A stretch of 64,000 bases of DNA from Motacilla alba alba (Eukaryota > Chordata > Aves > Passeriformes > Motacillidae). The position numbers were made by a program, and so were the translations under genes. Numbering within the stretch: position 1 is the first letter of the stretch; each line of letters opens with the position of its first letter. A model generated the notes under the pieces. That model saw only the letters and a list, made by a program, of their open reading frames with translations. It was not told where the DNA came from and did not search any database. Shown here piece after piece: positions 37,787 to 51,081 of this stretch. The stretch spans positions 9,252,790-9,316,789 of the forward strand of contig NC_052017.1 of assembly GCF_015832195.1 (NCBI RefSeq). The letters run 5' to 3'.

Positions 37787-38787
37787 GCCCTCCACTTCCC
37801 TTCCAGCACATTCAGCCATTCCCCATCCACCTCCCTTCCAGAGTGTGACTGAGAGACAGCTAAGAGACAGGAGGTAAAAGAAGGGCAGAATTTGCTCTGT
37901 CTTGCTACCTGAATTCAGAGCTCTTCAGAGCAGGTGTAGGGTCAGTTACATTCTGGTGTCTCCTCAGGTTCTCAGGATATCCAGAATGTTTTACACTGGA
38001 AAAGAGATTTTATCAAGCCCTCAGAACCTATGGTGGTTTATCAACAACTGGTTGGAAAATAGTTAAGTGATGAAAGAACAGTAAATCAATGTGGTCAAGA
38101 ATAATATTAAAGTTGCACATAGTACTAAAGGGGGACTTTCTCCCAAGAGGGAAATTGAGAAAAACATTTGTCAGCATAAAATACACTGAGCTTTGATCTT
38201 CTTTCTTCACTCCACCTTTTGTGTTTTTTGAATGCAATATGTGCCTGATGTTTTTGTAATACTGCAAACTCTTGAGATAAGGATTTTTTTCCTTTCTTTT
38301 TTTAATTATGTGCATGTACAAAGCTTCATACAAAGGAGCATTCATCCCTGGTGAAGAATCCAGGCTTTACTCTAATCCAAATTAACAGTCATGAAGATGA
38401 CAAAAGAAATCCCTGCCAGTGGTTAACTGTACGATCTTTTACATGAAAAGTTTCCAAAGTAAAGTAAGGCAAGATTTCCCATAAGTGTTACCATATGGTG
38501 CTAACACTTCCTCATCTCAGATTTACCCCTCCTTTCAATCATTTTTCATACACACTGATTTGTATATTGAAATATTACTCTAGTCAGAATAATTCATCGC
38601 AGAATAGAATTTTCATTCATTTAGGAAAGATTTCAGTACTAAACTTGCAGCCAAGACTTGCCCCTGAAGCCTCAATGACATTACATAGTAGTACCCCCGT
38701 TACCTCCTTTATATCACTTGCCCTTCAACATGTATGGATTGGTGCATGAAGTAGGCAACATAGCACAGACATGCTGTGGTGGATACT

Positions 38788-38803
38788 ATTATTATTATTA
38801 ATA

Positions 38804-38863
<60 letters not shown>

Positions 38864-38864
38864 T
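38788..38864 (+). repeat. ATT trinucleotide microsatellite, about 77 bp
   Basis: Mostly perfect ATT units, interrupted by AATATT and by one extra T near the left end, then uninterrupted to the right. The long pure stretch makes it a likely length polymorphism. Confidence 0.9.
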
Positions 38865-41800
38865 CTCACTATGTAAATCTGTACTTTGTCCTTTCTACAT
38901 TTAGAGGAAAAAAGTAGATCTTTTCCTCTGCACGTAAGTAGTCTGAGCATGTTCACCACTAAAGAAAGGAATTGCTTTGTGGTGAGAATACTATTAGCTT
39001 ATCTGATTACTAATGCCATGATTGCAATGATGTAGGGCTTTTCTTCTGGGGAGCACTGAGAAAAGGTCACTACTAAGAATAATTGAAGATGTGAGCAGTA
39101 ATAACAGGTCATGAAGAGAAGAGACACTGAAAGTCCATCACTAAGAAAGCTTTAGAACAGCATTTGCATTTGCCCAGCACTCAAAAAGTAGCTCATTCAC
39201 CATTTGATGAGCCATTTTGTCATTTTTTCACAGTAAACATTAAAAGAACTTGCATTACTACCTCTGAAAAATTAAAATTCTCTCACTGCTACATTCTCTA
39301 ACTCTGTTTCTTTAGCAAGACCACCATTCACTCAAAGGAAAATGGGGAGCACAGATATAATCTGCCAAACAAGTAGCTCCACTAATACTTAATTATACTG
39401 AACACTAACGTGCTCTCAATTTATATTGAAAAAAAGGAGATTAATCCATTATTGTAGAATAAATAGAAGATAATTTTAAAACATTGCAAATATTACCTCT
39501 TACAATCATGACTGAAATCTTTTACCCTTAATTGTGACAGAAGGGGTCAAATGTGATTTACTCAAGTAACACAGCCCCAAACAAAAGATTTTTGCCATTT
39601 TGGTGTCCCATATTGGGGAAAAACAGCATCTTTACAATACAAAATGTAGGATCCGTTCCTTCAAAACTAAAAATTGTTAATTGGAGTACTCACAAACTGT
39701 AGACATAATAAAGGTCAGAGCAGGCCTTCAGTAACTGCAATTAAACACCTTCTGGTCACCAGTTACTAAAATTAAATTCATTTCTGGGCAGGAACTGAAA
39801 TCGCCCAATGCCCACTGAAATCCTAACTGCAACTAAGCAAAACTTTCTTTTGTGCCTGGCAGAGAGTCTGAAAGCTGAACACCATCGAGACTAAATTCCA
39901 CTTCACTGTTTAAATACATCAACAAGCAGTCTGATTTTTTACCTGCCACTGCCTGTACAATATCCCTGCCCACAAAATCTGCTGGCAGCAAAACCTTCTG
40001 GTATTATCCATAGCCAAAAGACATAGCACTGAAGCTTACATCCAGCCGAGTGTGACATTACCAGCACTGCCTTCCTCAATACCATTGCACACAAGCCAGC
40101 AAGCATTGCACTGCAGAGGCCTCTGTGATATTTATTCTGTGAAGGAACTGCTGCCATCATTATATCTATCAACCTCATTTTGCCCATCACTAACTGCCAG
40201 TCTACTCCAGCATACTTGTTTTAGAAAATTGCAGTACAGGAGTGAATTCTGAATCCTAATTATAACATAATTCTAGATGTCTTCCACAGTGAGGGTTAAG
40301 ACAAGCTGGGTCAAAGAAGTAATGAACCATTAGCTAGAGGAAACAGGAACTCTGTCTGGGGGTTATGTGCACTGGAAGATAACTCTTTCAGGAAAAATAT
40401 CCAAAACACTTACATGGTTAAGGAATTTATATCCCATTCTCTGAAAGTACTCAGTCTTCAAGAGTCAGATTCAGTGACCGAGGTTTTTGGGTTTTTTTTA
40501 ATGGTTCTTTAAAGTTGTGTCTTCTGTTTTGGGAAAACTCCCATTATTTCCATAATCGAAGGAAGGAAAAGAGACATGTTTATCATTTCCCTCTAACAAG
40601 TGCCAACATTTTCTTTTCATTATTTGGCAGACATTCTTAATGAGTATCTTCTTGGTGCTTAAAAAAACATAACCAGAATTTACAGCAATTCTCATCCACT
40701 TATACAGCCTCTAAAACTAAGCAATTACCCAATATTTAGGGGTAATTTTTCTCTCCTAACAATATCTTAAGCAGATTTCAAAGGCAGAAGCCATTTTTTG
40801 CAGAGAACCTCTCTGCTATTACTGGCTTTTATGTTCTGTTTTACTTAGAAAACAGTACAGCATCTTTCAACCAAAGATGCCTGTACCAAGAGCTGCAGTA
40901 TGACCAAGTGCTTGTCACATAGGATCCCCTCTATTTTCCTTCCCCAGACGTTTTAAAAAAACCCTCTCTTTTTTGCTTCATCTCTACTTCTGTTAATTTG
41001 AGCTGGGTTACAATTTCTAGTTAAAATTACAACGTAGACTTGGAGAAAACAACTTGGAAGGAGAAAAGAAACACATAACTCCAAGTCTGAAGTGCAAGGG
41101 GCTAGTTCAGAGTCATTTATTGCAGGGAAGTAATTCTAATCTGAACAACAGCACCCATGGATGTGGGAGCTACACTTACAGAAGAGTTCCAAAAAAGTAA
41201 GGCAGGACCCAAACACTGGTCTAAATCTCTGTAGCCATCTGGAGGTCTGATAGATGTAGAAAACTGTAAAAATTGCTGTTTGGAAAAACAGCTTCATGCC
41301 TTTATCATGCGTTTCTGAATCACATTATAATGTTAATTTAGAGTGTTGAAATCACCTGTGTTCATCTAATGGAAGAGACATTATTATATACACTTGGTAA
41401 TTTCTTTAATAAAGAGTTTAAACAGTCCAGAGTAATCCACATTAATTATTCATGTACTGGAGAAACATAATGAAAGTCAATGAAGAAATTCATAGTTTCT
41501 TGGAGTTCTTGAGGGAAAAATAATAATATTAGGTAAAATTCAATGGACTGTGACATCAAGATTTATCTCTACAATTTGTTCTGGGAATTTGAATTGCGAA
41601 TGAAGCTGCAGCCTCCTCTAGGATGGAACAGAGTTATGAGAAACAGGTCACACAGGGATATTGGTAGCACATCAAAGTTAACAGTTCTTGCTAAGATGCC
41701 CAAAACTCCCTTTCCACAGGAAAAAAAAAAATCATAAAAGCTTATCTACTAGATATTTTTTAAAGCTTCCAAGAACTCAGCTGTCCCTATCAATACAAAT

Positions 41801-43134
41801 TATCTCTTGACAAACAATCCATGTGCAGCACCTTGTGGCTTTGTTCAAGTCCTGTTGGGCTGTTGTGTTTGTAACCACCTACATGGGCATCACGATGACG
41901 AGGGACAGAATTAGGACAATGCTTTGCTATGCTGATAAAGAATTAAATCTAATCTGTATTGATTCAAAACCCATTGCAGACAGATATTTAAATTTATCAC
42001 AGAGTAAAATGATCTGCTTCTACTTACTTTTGTGAAATTGCACCTATTTGAAAGAACTGAGAGTGAATGGTCTTGATTTTGACCAGTAATTGAGCTCTAA
42101 TTACTCCTGACTCACCCTGATGTTTCTGAGGCTGGCAGTAGAGCCAGCTGTCCTAGAATACATCCTGCTGTTGTGTCTGTGAAGCAGCTCTGCCTACTCT
42201 GTGAGACCAGTGAGATGTTTTTTTCCCTAGGCTAGTTGTTGAGAGGCAGGCACAATAATGACACACATCAGAGATGTAGTTAAGAAAAAGCCTAATGATT
42301 AAAGCAATTTGGGGAGGAAGCCAAGAAAATTAGAGATGATTCTGAAATATGACAAATACTGTTCATGCTGAGTAGCATCAGAATTCATCTTCTGTTTCCT
42401 TCCTAAAAAGTACAGAAAAGACTATTTTTCTCTGTCTGGAAAAAAGAAAAAATATCATTAGAAGACCAGACCTCTCAGATTCTAGAAGTTCATCTGTTGC
42501 ACTCCTTTAACCACCAAGGAGAAACTTAAGCAAATGCATTTATGAAGGAAAAAAAATCTGAAGGCTGGATGCTGGCAGGAGTTTATATAGGTGCTTTTCC
42601 CCATTAAGAGTAGACAAAAGCCTTTGCTACACTGTAGCCATAGAGACACCAGCTCTCATTTACTTAGCCTCCAATGCCTGTTGATTTTGATGGAATTGAA
42701 ACATCTGAGCAGGGAATTAGGGTCCAAATGCCTATTTTTTCTTTCTCTTTAAGTTTGTTTTTTTTTCTTTGCTGTTTTTCCTTTGTAAACTTTATTTCCA
42801 TTTTACAGACTTCTCTGCGCTCATTCCCTATCCTCTCCTGGATATTCTTTGCTACTGAGAGTTACCAGGTAGGAGGCACATAATGGAAAAGAGAGAGGAA
42901 TGGGGATTTTCACATCACTATTCACCAATCAGGAACTTCCTCCCAGCTTCCTCCACTGCTCCGCCAAGCTGCTCTGAACTCCAGAGCTGGTTCTGTCTGC
43001 TGAATCCAGCCTCTCCCCAGTAACAGTAATTAGCCTAGAGCATACACAATGAAAAAAAAAAGAATGGGACCTATTAATTCATAAAGGAATTACCAACATA
43101 AAAACCCCATTTCAGAGGAGTGGGTTTTTTTGGG

Positions 43135-43156
43135 TTTTGTTTTGTTTTGTTTTGTT
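43135..43156 (+). repeat. TTTTG pentanucleotide run
   Basis: Four consecutive TTTTG units flanked by G runs (TGGG before, GGGG after). Confidence 0.7.
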
Positions 43157-45876
43157 GGGGTTTTCTTTTTTCTTCCCTGTATGGAAATATAGAGAATCAA
43201 GGGGGTTGAGGAAACTTAGAAAATTGGAAACAGTAAAACTCAGAAGAAAATACCGGAGGAAGAACAAAGGTAATAGTGAACACTTCACTGTGCAACAACT
43301 GAAGAAGAAAAATCTACAAGAGGAAATGGGAGAAAATAAAAGGGTCTGAGAAAGGAAGTGCAGGAGAATAATCTCCACAGAAATGTCTGTAATGCATGAT
43401 GTGTTAAAAATGATAAGAAGTCCAAGGTGTAGAGATAAGCCAGTGGCAGAGATAAGAACAGCCGTGCATTTCCCTGCTAGCATCTTACACTGACTTTACA
43501 GGACGCTGTCTTGGGATTTCTGAGAATTTAGATGAAGGGGACTGTCTCATTTCTTGAAGGAATCCTAAGAACAGAAGTTGTTTTACAATAATCCCATTGA
43601 TAGTTTTGCAAGTTGATTCCAAAGATTCATTAATTAAAGACTTGATTTTACTTTTTCCTCCAAAAAATTCTTGATGTTAATATTTCATGAAGTTCCACAC
43701 ATGAGTCTTCAGTCTGCAGTTGACCAGCATTTGCATAAGTCTCTGAGACATGATATTCAGCAAGGTTTAGAATCAGTCTGGCACCTCATATGGGAGCCCT
43801 CTTAAAAATTCTTAAACTATTCTAATTAACCAGTATTATTCAAAAAATATTTTTTTCCTTCAGGATTTGAACTTCAGCCAAAACATTAAAAAAATAATGT
43901 TTAAAACTATACTTGGAGACTTTCTATTTGGTGAATATATTACAAATCTAATTTTGTGTTGTTTCTGAATCCAATACTCTACAGAAAGCAAGGAACAATG
44001 TGTATGCAATGCTTTCTACATCAATGCAGTGTTTACAAAATATCCTAATTATAAGACCTTAAAAAAACACACACCAAAAAAAGCAACAAATAAATCACCC
44101 TAAAAATCCAAAGCTTTGTGACCTTTATTCTCTATTCTACAACCTATATATCATGCAGCAGACTAAAGGCACAAGAATATTAAAATTATGCCCAGATGAG
44201 TAAATTAATTTTTCTTAATGTGCAACTTCATTTGAAGTATTCTTTCAAACCAACATGGAACCTTGACAAGAATGCCTGAAAGACCTGAAATTGTTTCATT
44301 AATGGTATGTCAAAAAAAGCAAAATGTGATGTGTTATAACACACTACTTTGTACAAGGAAACAATACTCAGCTACTTCTCTTCCTTTAGGTTTGTTAAAA
44401 AATAAAACTTTACTATCAGATTCATATCAACCACTAGCCTATTTTGAGAAGGTGCCTTCAGTTTCCTGCAGGCAGTTGGAGAGTATCAGGTCAAGGACCA
44501 GAACAAGAATCTCTGTATCTACAGTTCTCTTCCTTTTGTACAACTTCCTGGAACATTTTTACAGAGGGCTACAAGGGGGAGAAATGTTGCTCACGGAAGA
44601 TGAGCTGTATTGTTATTCTGCTGTGGAAAAACGTGCATTGGCAGACTCCTGGCTAAAATTTGATTCAGGAGAGACTGAGGGTTTTTACAGCTAAGACTTT
44701 TTGGCTATCAATTCAACTTGCCTTTGGCTATTCATGTGATGGCAGAACAACAAAATCAAAAAAACCTTTTGTGCCATTTCTTGAGTAATTGCCACAATTT
44801 TCAGCAATTTTACATAACTAAAAATATTAAGTTAACATGTAGGTTCGATGAAAAACAGTCCTCAAGTGGCCCAAGTCTGCTGCAGTCTTACATCAGAGTT
44901 ACCCAGCTATTCAACTTCCCAATTTAAACAGAATATGAGGACAGGGAGCAACTGTGAGGAAGGCAGAGAGAGCTGCTCATGGCTGACAGGATGTGGACAT
45001 ACCTGTATCCTCCCCACCTCTAAGAAAATCCTCACTCTCCTTACACTCAGCAGCTCTGCACATTGACATCTGATGATGTAATAACACACAATTTATGTCA
45101 TTCTGGATTAAAGGTAAAGCACATATAAAAGATAATTACTGCTCAGTTAGTGCTGCTTTTAGTTGTAATACTTTAATTCTAGAATGGATATGAAAGTGTC
45201 CACAAGCTTTCAAAAGATAGCAGGGTACTAGAGACTTTTATCATTCCAGGTCTTCCAAACTTTTACCTGCATTATTGGTAAAACCTTCTCTAAGGATGCA
45301 ATTCCCTTGTCATTTTTTGACAACACTGAGTTTATTCTAACCCGTTCTCTATCTCCACCACACCTGCCCAAGCCCTGACCCTACAGTTGCCAAAAAGGTC
45401 CCTATGGGCAGGACAGTGCCCTTAGGCCATGAATTATGCCACCAGCCCCTACTTTCCCAGAGGTGTGAACACCTTTATTGCTACTACTGACAGTCCAGTG
45501 TAGAACCACAGAATGACACAGCCAGCCTCAGAAAAGATTACCCAGTCTTCTTTCCTCTCACAATCCACATAGCTCACTTCACAACATTTGCAATCCCAGG
45601 TGGGTAACCGATTCTTTACCCTGAAGAAGTTAGAAAGAAACATTTAAAAAGCAACTGAAATATGTCACACAGAAAAACTTACGAGTTCATTACTTCATAG
45701 GAGCTTTTTTAATATCATTTTTACTAAAATATCCTAAGAGATTTAGGGTGACTCACAAATGCCTAAAAATATGGAAGCTATTTTCCTGCTGTGTTCTTTC
45801 TTTCCTTTATGATGAAGGGAAGCTAAAAGTACTTTGCTTTTGTTTCTTGTTATTTTTGCTTGGTTTCTCCCTCCCC

Positions 45877-45973
45877 GTTCTGCGAGAATAATAAAGTACA
45901 TTATGTTTTCTCTTGCAAAGCTCCTGAGTGTGCAGCGCCTGCCCCAGCGGGAGGCACGGCGCACAAAAGCACG
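45877..45973. other. Small CpG-dense spot in AT-rich intron
   Basis: Seven or more CpG dinucleotides (for example in CCGTTCTGCGAG and CAGCGGGAGGCACGGCGC) fall within about 100 bp, far above the surrounding sequence. It is too short for a CpG island. It could be a small regulatory element or a remnant of a young insertion; nothing identifies which. Confidence 0.4.
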
Positions 45974-47329
45974 AACCACACAGCTGCAATTACACATCAA
46001 AGAGGATTGCTAATCTCACTAACTGCTGCACCTCTGTTCTCCCACCTTCAGTCAGTGCCAAGCACTCTGCAAAACTCCGTATCAGAGCTTGTCTTTGCAA
46101 ACTACAGGTACTTATATCTGTATTATACCTGCATGGATACAAATATATTAAGCATGTCTATAGGATCTATGTATTAAAAACATATTCATGATTATTGTTA
46201 TTACTGCTAGTACTGCAATAAAATGGGGTTGGAATTTGTAGTCAAAACATTTTCCTCTACTGCCATCTGAGATATCACAGACTGAGATACCCACACAGCA
46301 CTGAGAGATCTGGTAGGAGACTCAGTCCTTTCTGGAGTGTCAGAGACATTAGGCAGAATACCCACGGCACCTGAAACAACTCAAGGTGCTCTTTGTCAGG
46401 CAACCGAACCCAGACTTCTTTTCTAAAATAATCTAAGTGGGCCATGCCATAAAATTGCTGGTTTTTTCAACTTGTCTTGCAGGTTTTTCGTAGTGATCTT
46501 GCAGTTACCTGAGACAAGACCTCCCTACTGTGTTCCTTAAGATGTCAGAAAACCAAAAGCCTACCTCTTCAAAACTGGTAATTTTGTCAAGACTCAATCA
46601 TTTGAATACTTTTGAAAAATACAGATTTGGGCAGTACAAGGACTCAAGAGGAAGGAAGAATCAAAAAAGGAGGCCCTGTACATTGTACTGAAGTGCTTCA
46701 TGGGGTTTCAAGGTTTGCTGAATGTCTCTGCCTGATACCAGCTCTGTGGGCATTGTAACCTGGGCTTGCCTGCTCCTCTGTGCCTCGTTTTCCAGTGTTG
46801 CAGGTGGTCATATTTCGACAATATAGAATGGAACAGTCACCAAGGGAGTATCTTGTTCCTGGTACAGGCACTGACAGGCCTTCACTGATTTTTGAAATAA
46901 GAAGTTTGGTTCCTAAACGTTCAGGACAGGAACAGGAGTTAAAGCAGTCAGGGAAAATGCTTCTGCTGCATTATAGAAGAGATGCTGTTCCTCAGCTAAA
47001 TTAGGAATACAAAAGTGAATTAACCTTTCTTTCTACTTGAAAAAGGAGAAATGTTCTTCCCCTTCCCTATATTTCACTCTAGTCACACAGAACGCCTTCT
47101 GTTATTAAATGAGCAACTCTGTGAATCAGAAATAATTCCAAGCTGGAAAGCAGACAGTTTATCCTGAAAGTATGATGGTAGAGATGGGGGCCTAGGACAA
47201 GACAGAGTAGTTCCACATGGGCTTTTAAAGGAGAAGGTAGAAAACAGCTAAATAACTTTGTATTATATTTTTTAGGCTCCATTCCTAAAAATACTCGTCA
47301 TTATCTGTATATTGTTCGATATTTTTACC

Positions 47330-47350
47330 AAAAAAAAAAAAAAAAAAAAA
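47330..47350 (+). repeat. Poly(A) run of 21
   Basis: 21 consecutive A. No retroposon body is recognisable upstream, so it may be slippage or the tail of an unrecognised retroposed sequence. Confidence 0.7.
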
Positions 47351-48359
47351 GACATTTATAATATGAAGATTTTCCATGGAGACCTAAGGCTCAGAGATGC
47401 AGTCACGATGCCAGGTCACTGGCACATATTGAAAGACAAGTTGGTGTGATAGAAACAAAACTAATGTGTTTATTTTTAAATACAAGCATTTCATAATGAA
47501 TATTCAGCAAGACAGCTGCAGCCTAAAAATCATCCTGGATACAGAAAAGAATGGTTTTAAATAATCATCGCACACATGAAAAAATCCAGAACATTCCTCA
47601 CAGGTTTACCTCTAGCCTAGGCATTTGAGACTATATTTTTTTATTATGTGTGATATCTATACCTAAACATATTTAAAGACAAATTAGAAAAATTTTAAAA
47701 AAATGACACATCAGGAAGTAAGTAAGATTCTTGATTCCAGAAATAATCATCTGCCACTTGAAAATTATCATCTGTGGGTGTAAGATGATGATTTAGAAAC
47801 CTTAGCTTGGGGGTTTTTCTTCTTTCAACTCAATGAGAAGGTAGAATCTCATTCTGTACCTGTGCAGTTAATATTAGAATCAAAATTATTTCAGTGGTGT
47901 TCACCCTACCTATGCTGGCCTCTTAAAGAATAGGAGAACAAAGGAAATTAACATTTCAATCTTCCTTGAATCACTACTTAGTCATTGTAAAATCATGGGG
48001 TAATAAACCAGTCTGTGGAGAAGACTCTCACCAAGCACGCACAAACACACACACACACAACAGGAAAATTAATGAAACTGCAGCATTCAAGCAGGACCCT
48101 AAAATCCGGTTGGATGGCTTCATAATTGTGCATGATAAGGCATTGATGTTCAATACTTCTCCCATCTATAAAGTTGTTTTAACTGTACACAGAGCAATGA
48201 AATTCAGCCACCTTAAAATTAATGGCAAATTCCTACTTGTTGCGACTGGAACCAAGAACGTTATTTTGCAGACATATACTGCTGATCAAAACATGAAATT
48301 TCCTTGTTGGCTACAATGAATAGGTATGAACAACAGTTATAGCATATTTTTAGACCATC

Positions 48360-48437
48360 ATCTATGCTGGTAGCAATCAAGCTCAGAAAATGACAACTAT
48401 CTATGCTGGTAGCAATCGGGCTTAAAAAATGACAAAG
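48360..48437 (+). repeat. 39-bp tandem duplication
   Basis: ATCTATGCTGGTAGCAATC starts both units (48360-48398 and 48399-48437). The remainders match with a few substitutions (AAGCTCAGAAAATGACA against GGGCTTAAAAAATGACA). Confidence 0.85.
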
Positions 48438-49976
48438 ATCTCATTCATGGAAAATTTCCAGACATTTCGCTTTTCAAATTATAAACTTGGGTATCACTTA
48501 TTGAATTATTCATTCTGCAGTTTCTGTGTAACACACAAAGCAGGCATGAAACTGGGATTCTAGTTATCCAAGGCCATCTTAGTTCAGAAGGTTAATTTTC
48601 ATTTCGAAAAGTGAGAGATTCATTCTCTATTTCTGTGCCCCGCTGCATCTGAATCCCTGAATGATCCCTACAGAAAAAGTGTAAAGGAGCAAAACTGTAA
48701 GGCTATTTCAAGTCTATTTCAAGTACTGTAGGAGTTTGACAGAATTTCATTTTTCAGCATATGCTAAAACACCGTGGGATGACTTTTAGCTTCTGCAGCT
48801 TCATGCAGATAAATATGGCTAGATAGAATCTGGATGTTTCCTGCAGTCAGAGAGATGTAAGCACAGCACCAGCAGGTTCCTTTCTGCAGGGAGGTCCTAA
48901 TAGAGATCAGCCATGCAGGAGCCCTCCATAACCAGTCACAGCAGCTGGAATCCAAGCACAAAGAAACAGAGACCACATCGGAGCTCATTTGCCCTGTTCA
49001 CAAAGAAAGGCTACACAGGAGCTGAAATTCTACTTTACTACACCAGCCTAGTTCACTTGGGGCCAATATCTCAAACACTGGCGGATGACTAATTTATGAT
49101 GACTAACTGAAGAGGTCTCATTTTTAAAAGAAATGGTTCAAAGCCAGAAGAAATAATGGGAAAGGGGGGAAAAAAAAGAATAAATTCCTGTTATGTGACC
49201 CAGTTCAAGCTTAACCCTGTTTGTGCTATTCCTGCACAGTGAACTTTTTGGTCCCATTTTATTTCCCGTTCTCCTGTTCTGTTGGAGGCAATACTGTCAA
49301 CCATTTCCAGCTGAGACCTTTTCAATTCTGATACTCCAAGTGCCCTTTTATATCTCCTCAGCTCAGTAGAAGGAAACACAGGCAACAGAAGATAAAATGT
49401 TTTTCTTCCCTTTTTATGACTGTTGCCATTCAGTCAACTGAGGTGGCACTGATGGCACAATAAAACCACCACCATGAAACTTAATGGGTCCCACAGCAGC
49501 GTGCAAATTTTAAGAACATCAGGCTGGCCATTTGCAACAGGGGAGTTCTGTCTGGACCTGGATTCTGGCTATGAAAGTGGCCATCAACAGATGTTCAGGG
49601 AGAGAGCATCAGAAAACTGTTCCAGTGAGAGGCAAAACACTGCTTAAAAACCTAGAGTTAGAGGCTGTGTCTGGACTGTGGTGTCTGAAAAGCTTCAATT
49701 CACCTCCAGGGCTCATTTATTCCTTTGGTTTCCATAAGACTCTTCAAAGCCCTAGTGACAGGCAGGTAAATAAATATTATCTGCTCTTAACAGGCAGAAG
49801 AAAATGTGTCATATAATGTGTGCCAGATGTTGTGAAAACTAAGCAATTAACAGTCCTAGCAGTGGTCCATGTGCCACTTGTGTATCTCATTTTGCCTTAA
49901 AGATCTTACAGTCTAGACAGATGGCATAAAATACTCCAACAGAACAGAAAAGTGTCTAGCCTGACACTTGGAAAAG

Positions 49977-50021
49977 TTTTTGGTTTTGGTTGTTTGGTTT
50001 TTGTTGTTTGTTTTTTTTTTT
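49977..50021 (+). repeat. G/T-rich low-complexity tract
   Basis: Irregular TTTGG and TTTG units ending in a run of 12 T. Confidence 0.6.
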
Positions 50022-50955
50022 AATACAGGAGTACTGGCTGCTTTTTAATTCTATTTTAATGCATTAGGCCTTCTGGTTCCCAATATCTGATACAACCCTA
50101 TTAGATCAAAATTCTTCTCTGTTTTTCTCTTACTTTCTCAGTACATTCTCTTTCCACCATAAAATAGTCAGAAATTTTTTTAAGCCATGAGAGAAGAAGA
50201 ACTGTTTTACACACCAGAAAGCATGCCCATCTTCACTACACTCCAATTACTTCATCAGTAAAATGAATTTATTATTTTCTTATTCTTCAGTCATAAGTTC
50301 TGAGGTATAAAAGAACCAAATACTAGAATTTTGGCTAGGCTGGAAGTCAGGTTTCAGTGTATTCATCTTTCTAACTTTGAACAATTTTTACGTTCAGTTA
50401 ATTCAAAGGCAGACTTCTGGGATCTAAATGCCAAGGAGATTTAGGTACAGTAGGAATTTTGTGCTCAAATGAGGAAAGTAATGCAAACATGTATAGGTTA
50501 TATCCAACCAGCAGCATTTTTCATGCTAATGATATTTTCCGACTTTATGCATAAACAATATTTTCAAGTTGAGTATGTAAAAAAAAACACAAAACAACAC
50601 CAAGTTTTACTTTTCTTTGAATGATTGTAAAATTTCTGGCTTTTTCTTTCCAGTGGGCAAACATACCATACTTCTAATTTAAGCATATCAAAGAACTTGC
50701 CAGTTCAGTTTTTCCAAGCTGATGAATCTTCTTGAAAGAACAAAATTTTTAGTTTAAGTTCTAGAGATGAAACTTTTGGAAATGTATTAGCATGTGACAA
50801 AAGAGATGAAGAACACACCTTTTATACTCCCCAAATAACCTGTGTCATCAGCTCTCCAGTAAAAGTGCTCACTTTTCTTCTGCATTGCTTCTCAAGTTTT
50901 AGGTGAGTAGAATTTTTTCAATACACCTGAGGATTAATTAATACTTCCAGTAGAG

Positions 50956-51081
50956 TATAACTTCTAATGTTTATAACATAAAGCATAACTTCTAGTGTTT
51001 ACAATTGTGCACTACAGGTCTATCACTTTGTGGAAAGACAATTTATTCTTGATAAATTTATCCTTGATATTTATCCTTGAT
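50956..51081 (+). repeat. Two neighbouring minisatellite-like duplications
   Basis: TATAACTTCTAATGTTTA (50956-50973) recurs as CATAACTTCTAGTGTTTA (50984-51001). Then ATTTAT(T/C)CTTGAT occurs three times at about 51041, 51056 and 51069. The two motifs are unrelated to each other. Confidence 0.7.

Noticed and set aside
44263..44694. 143-codon plus-strand open frame
   Set aside because: Unusually long for the local AT content, but there is no recognisable motif, signal peptide or flanking splice sites that make sense.
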